A DNA stretch of 6,319 bases. Source: Methanosarcinales archaeon. Its GTDB lineage: Archaea > Halobacteriota > Syntropharchaeia > Alkanophagales > Methanospirareceae. The notes beneath the pieces were generated by a model. It did not search any database and had not been told where the DNA came from. It saw only the letters and a program-made list of their open reading frames with translations. Below are positions 5,968 through 6,319 of the stretch, piece after piece. The stretch is taken from the NCBI GenBank assembly GCA_016649585.1, contig JAENXH010000084.1:1-6319 (forward strand), read 5' to 3'. The translations under genes and the position numbers were made by a program. Numbering within the stretch: position 1 is the first letter of the stretch; each line of letters starts with the position of its first letter.

Positions 5968-6319
5968 TTTGCAGTGGTATAACGCCTCAGCCAACCTCTT
6001 TATATAACTCTTACCTTTCTCTCCGTCTTCTAACTGCGTTATCCAATCGTTTGGAATCCCCCCTTCGCCATAATAAGCACCGCTTATCGCACCCGTCATA
6101 GCCCCTATAGTATCAGTATCGCCACCCAAGCTCACCGCATAGGCAACACCATCCTCAAAATGGTCAAAGCGGAGAAATGAATAGATAGCGGTAGGTACAG
6201 AGTTAAATGCTGCTTCTCCATTACCCAATTCAGAGATAATCTCTCTTCTGGATGCGTCTTTATCCAAGAGTAGTTCTATCTTCCTTAGCTTGCTTTCATA
6301 CTCCTCATTCTGAACAAAC
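5959..6319 (-). CDS. ADP-ribosylglycohydrolase (DraG/ARH) family protein, C-terminal part
   Basis: The frame is open from the window edge to TAA 5961-5959, giving at least 119 residues; the N-terminal part lies beyond position 6319. The key block is AVSLGGDTDTIGAMTGAISGAYYGEGGIP, about 50 to 20 residues before a helical end. This is the C-terminal signature of the ARH family, where the Asp residues of GGDTDT bind the two magnesium ions. Family members remove ADP-ribose from proteins (as DraG does from nitrogenase reductase) or hydrolyse related nucleotides; the substrate cannot be told from this part. A TTG at 6267 is in frame but lies inside the conserved fold and is not the true start. The next gene on the strand, the winged-helix regulator, begins 48 bp after the stop and may be co-transcribed. 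Confidence 0.87.
   Translation of the reverse strand, partial: FVQNEEYESKLRKIELLLDKDASRREIISELGNGEAAFNSVPTAIYSFLRFDHFEDGVAYAVSLGGDTDTIGAMTGAISGAYYGEGGIPNDWITQLEDGEKGKSYIKRLAEALYHCKGL

Noticed and set aside
6265..6267. TTG as start codon of the ADP-ribosylglycohydrolase gene.
   Set aside because: The frame stays open to the window edge and the region before the TTG continues helical coding sequence. The family needs a much longer N-terminal part.

Overview
The window looks archaeal, most likely from a euryarchaeon of the methanogen or anaerobic methane/alkane-oxidiser type. The evidence is indirect: archaeal TATA-like boxes 30-35 bp upstream of start codons, very short or absent leaders without Shine-Dalgarno sequences, an archaeal-type bifunctional sugar-1-phosphate nucleotidylyltransferase/acetyltransferase, and a soluble ALG5-like glycosyltransferase. 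The exact lineage cannot be fixed from sequence reading alone.

Layout. Positions 1-61 (+) hold the last 19 codons of a transposase that resembles the ISAzo13 (Rhodopirellula DDE) family. It runs tail to tail into a small ribbon-helix-helix (RHH) gene at 56-208 (-), whose C-terminal codons probably belong to the end of the insertion element. A tight three-gene operon on the minus strand follows, read right to left: glmS (4522-2759), a GlmM-like phosphohexomutase (2742-1399) and a GlmU-like enzyme (1387-281), with gaps of only 16 and 11 bp. Together they form a complete route from fructose-6-phosphate to UDP-N-acetylglucosamine: glucosamine-6-P, then glucosamine-1-P, then N-acetylglucosamine-1-P, then UDP-GlcNAc.

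Divergent from glmS is a family 2 glycosyltransferase of the dolichyl-phosphate-sugar synthase type (4632-5345, +). The 109-bp spacer holds an AT-rich core that may serve as TATA box in both directions, plus a compact CUUCGG hairpin in the presumed leader of the glycosyltransferase. UDP-sugar synthesis beside a lipid-sugar synthase points to N-glycosylation or other surface glycan assembly.

Convergent with the glycosyltransferase is an ArsR-like winged-helix protein (5910-5383, -) whose C-terminal half resembles a DUF4430 / transcobalamin-like beta-grasp domain. This is an unusual combination and the most interesting protein here. Upstream of it on the same strand is the C-terminal part of an ADP-ribosylglycohydrolase-family enzyme (6319-5959, -, cut by the window edge). 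A perfect 12-bp palindrome overlaps its stop codon. All intergenic gaps are shorter than 150 bp. I saw no tRNA, rRNA or CRISPR array.
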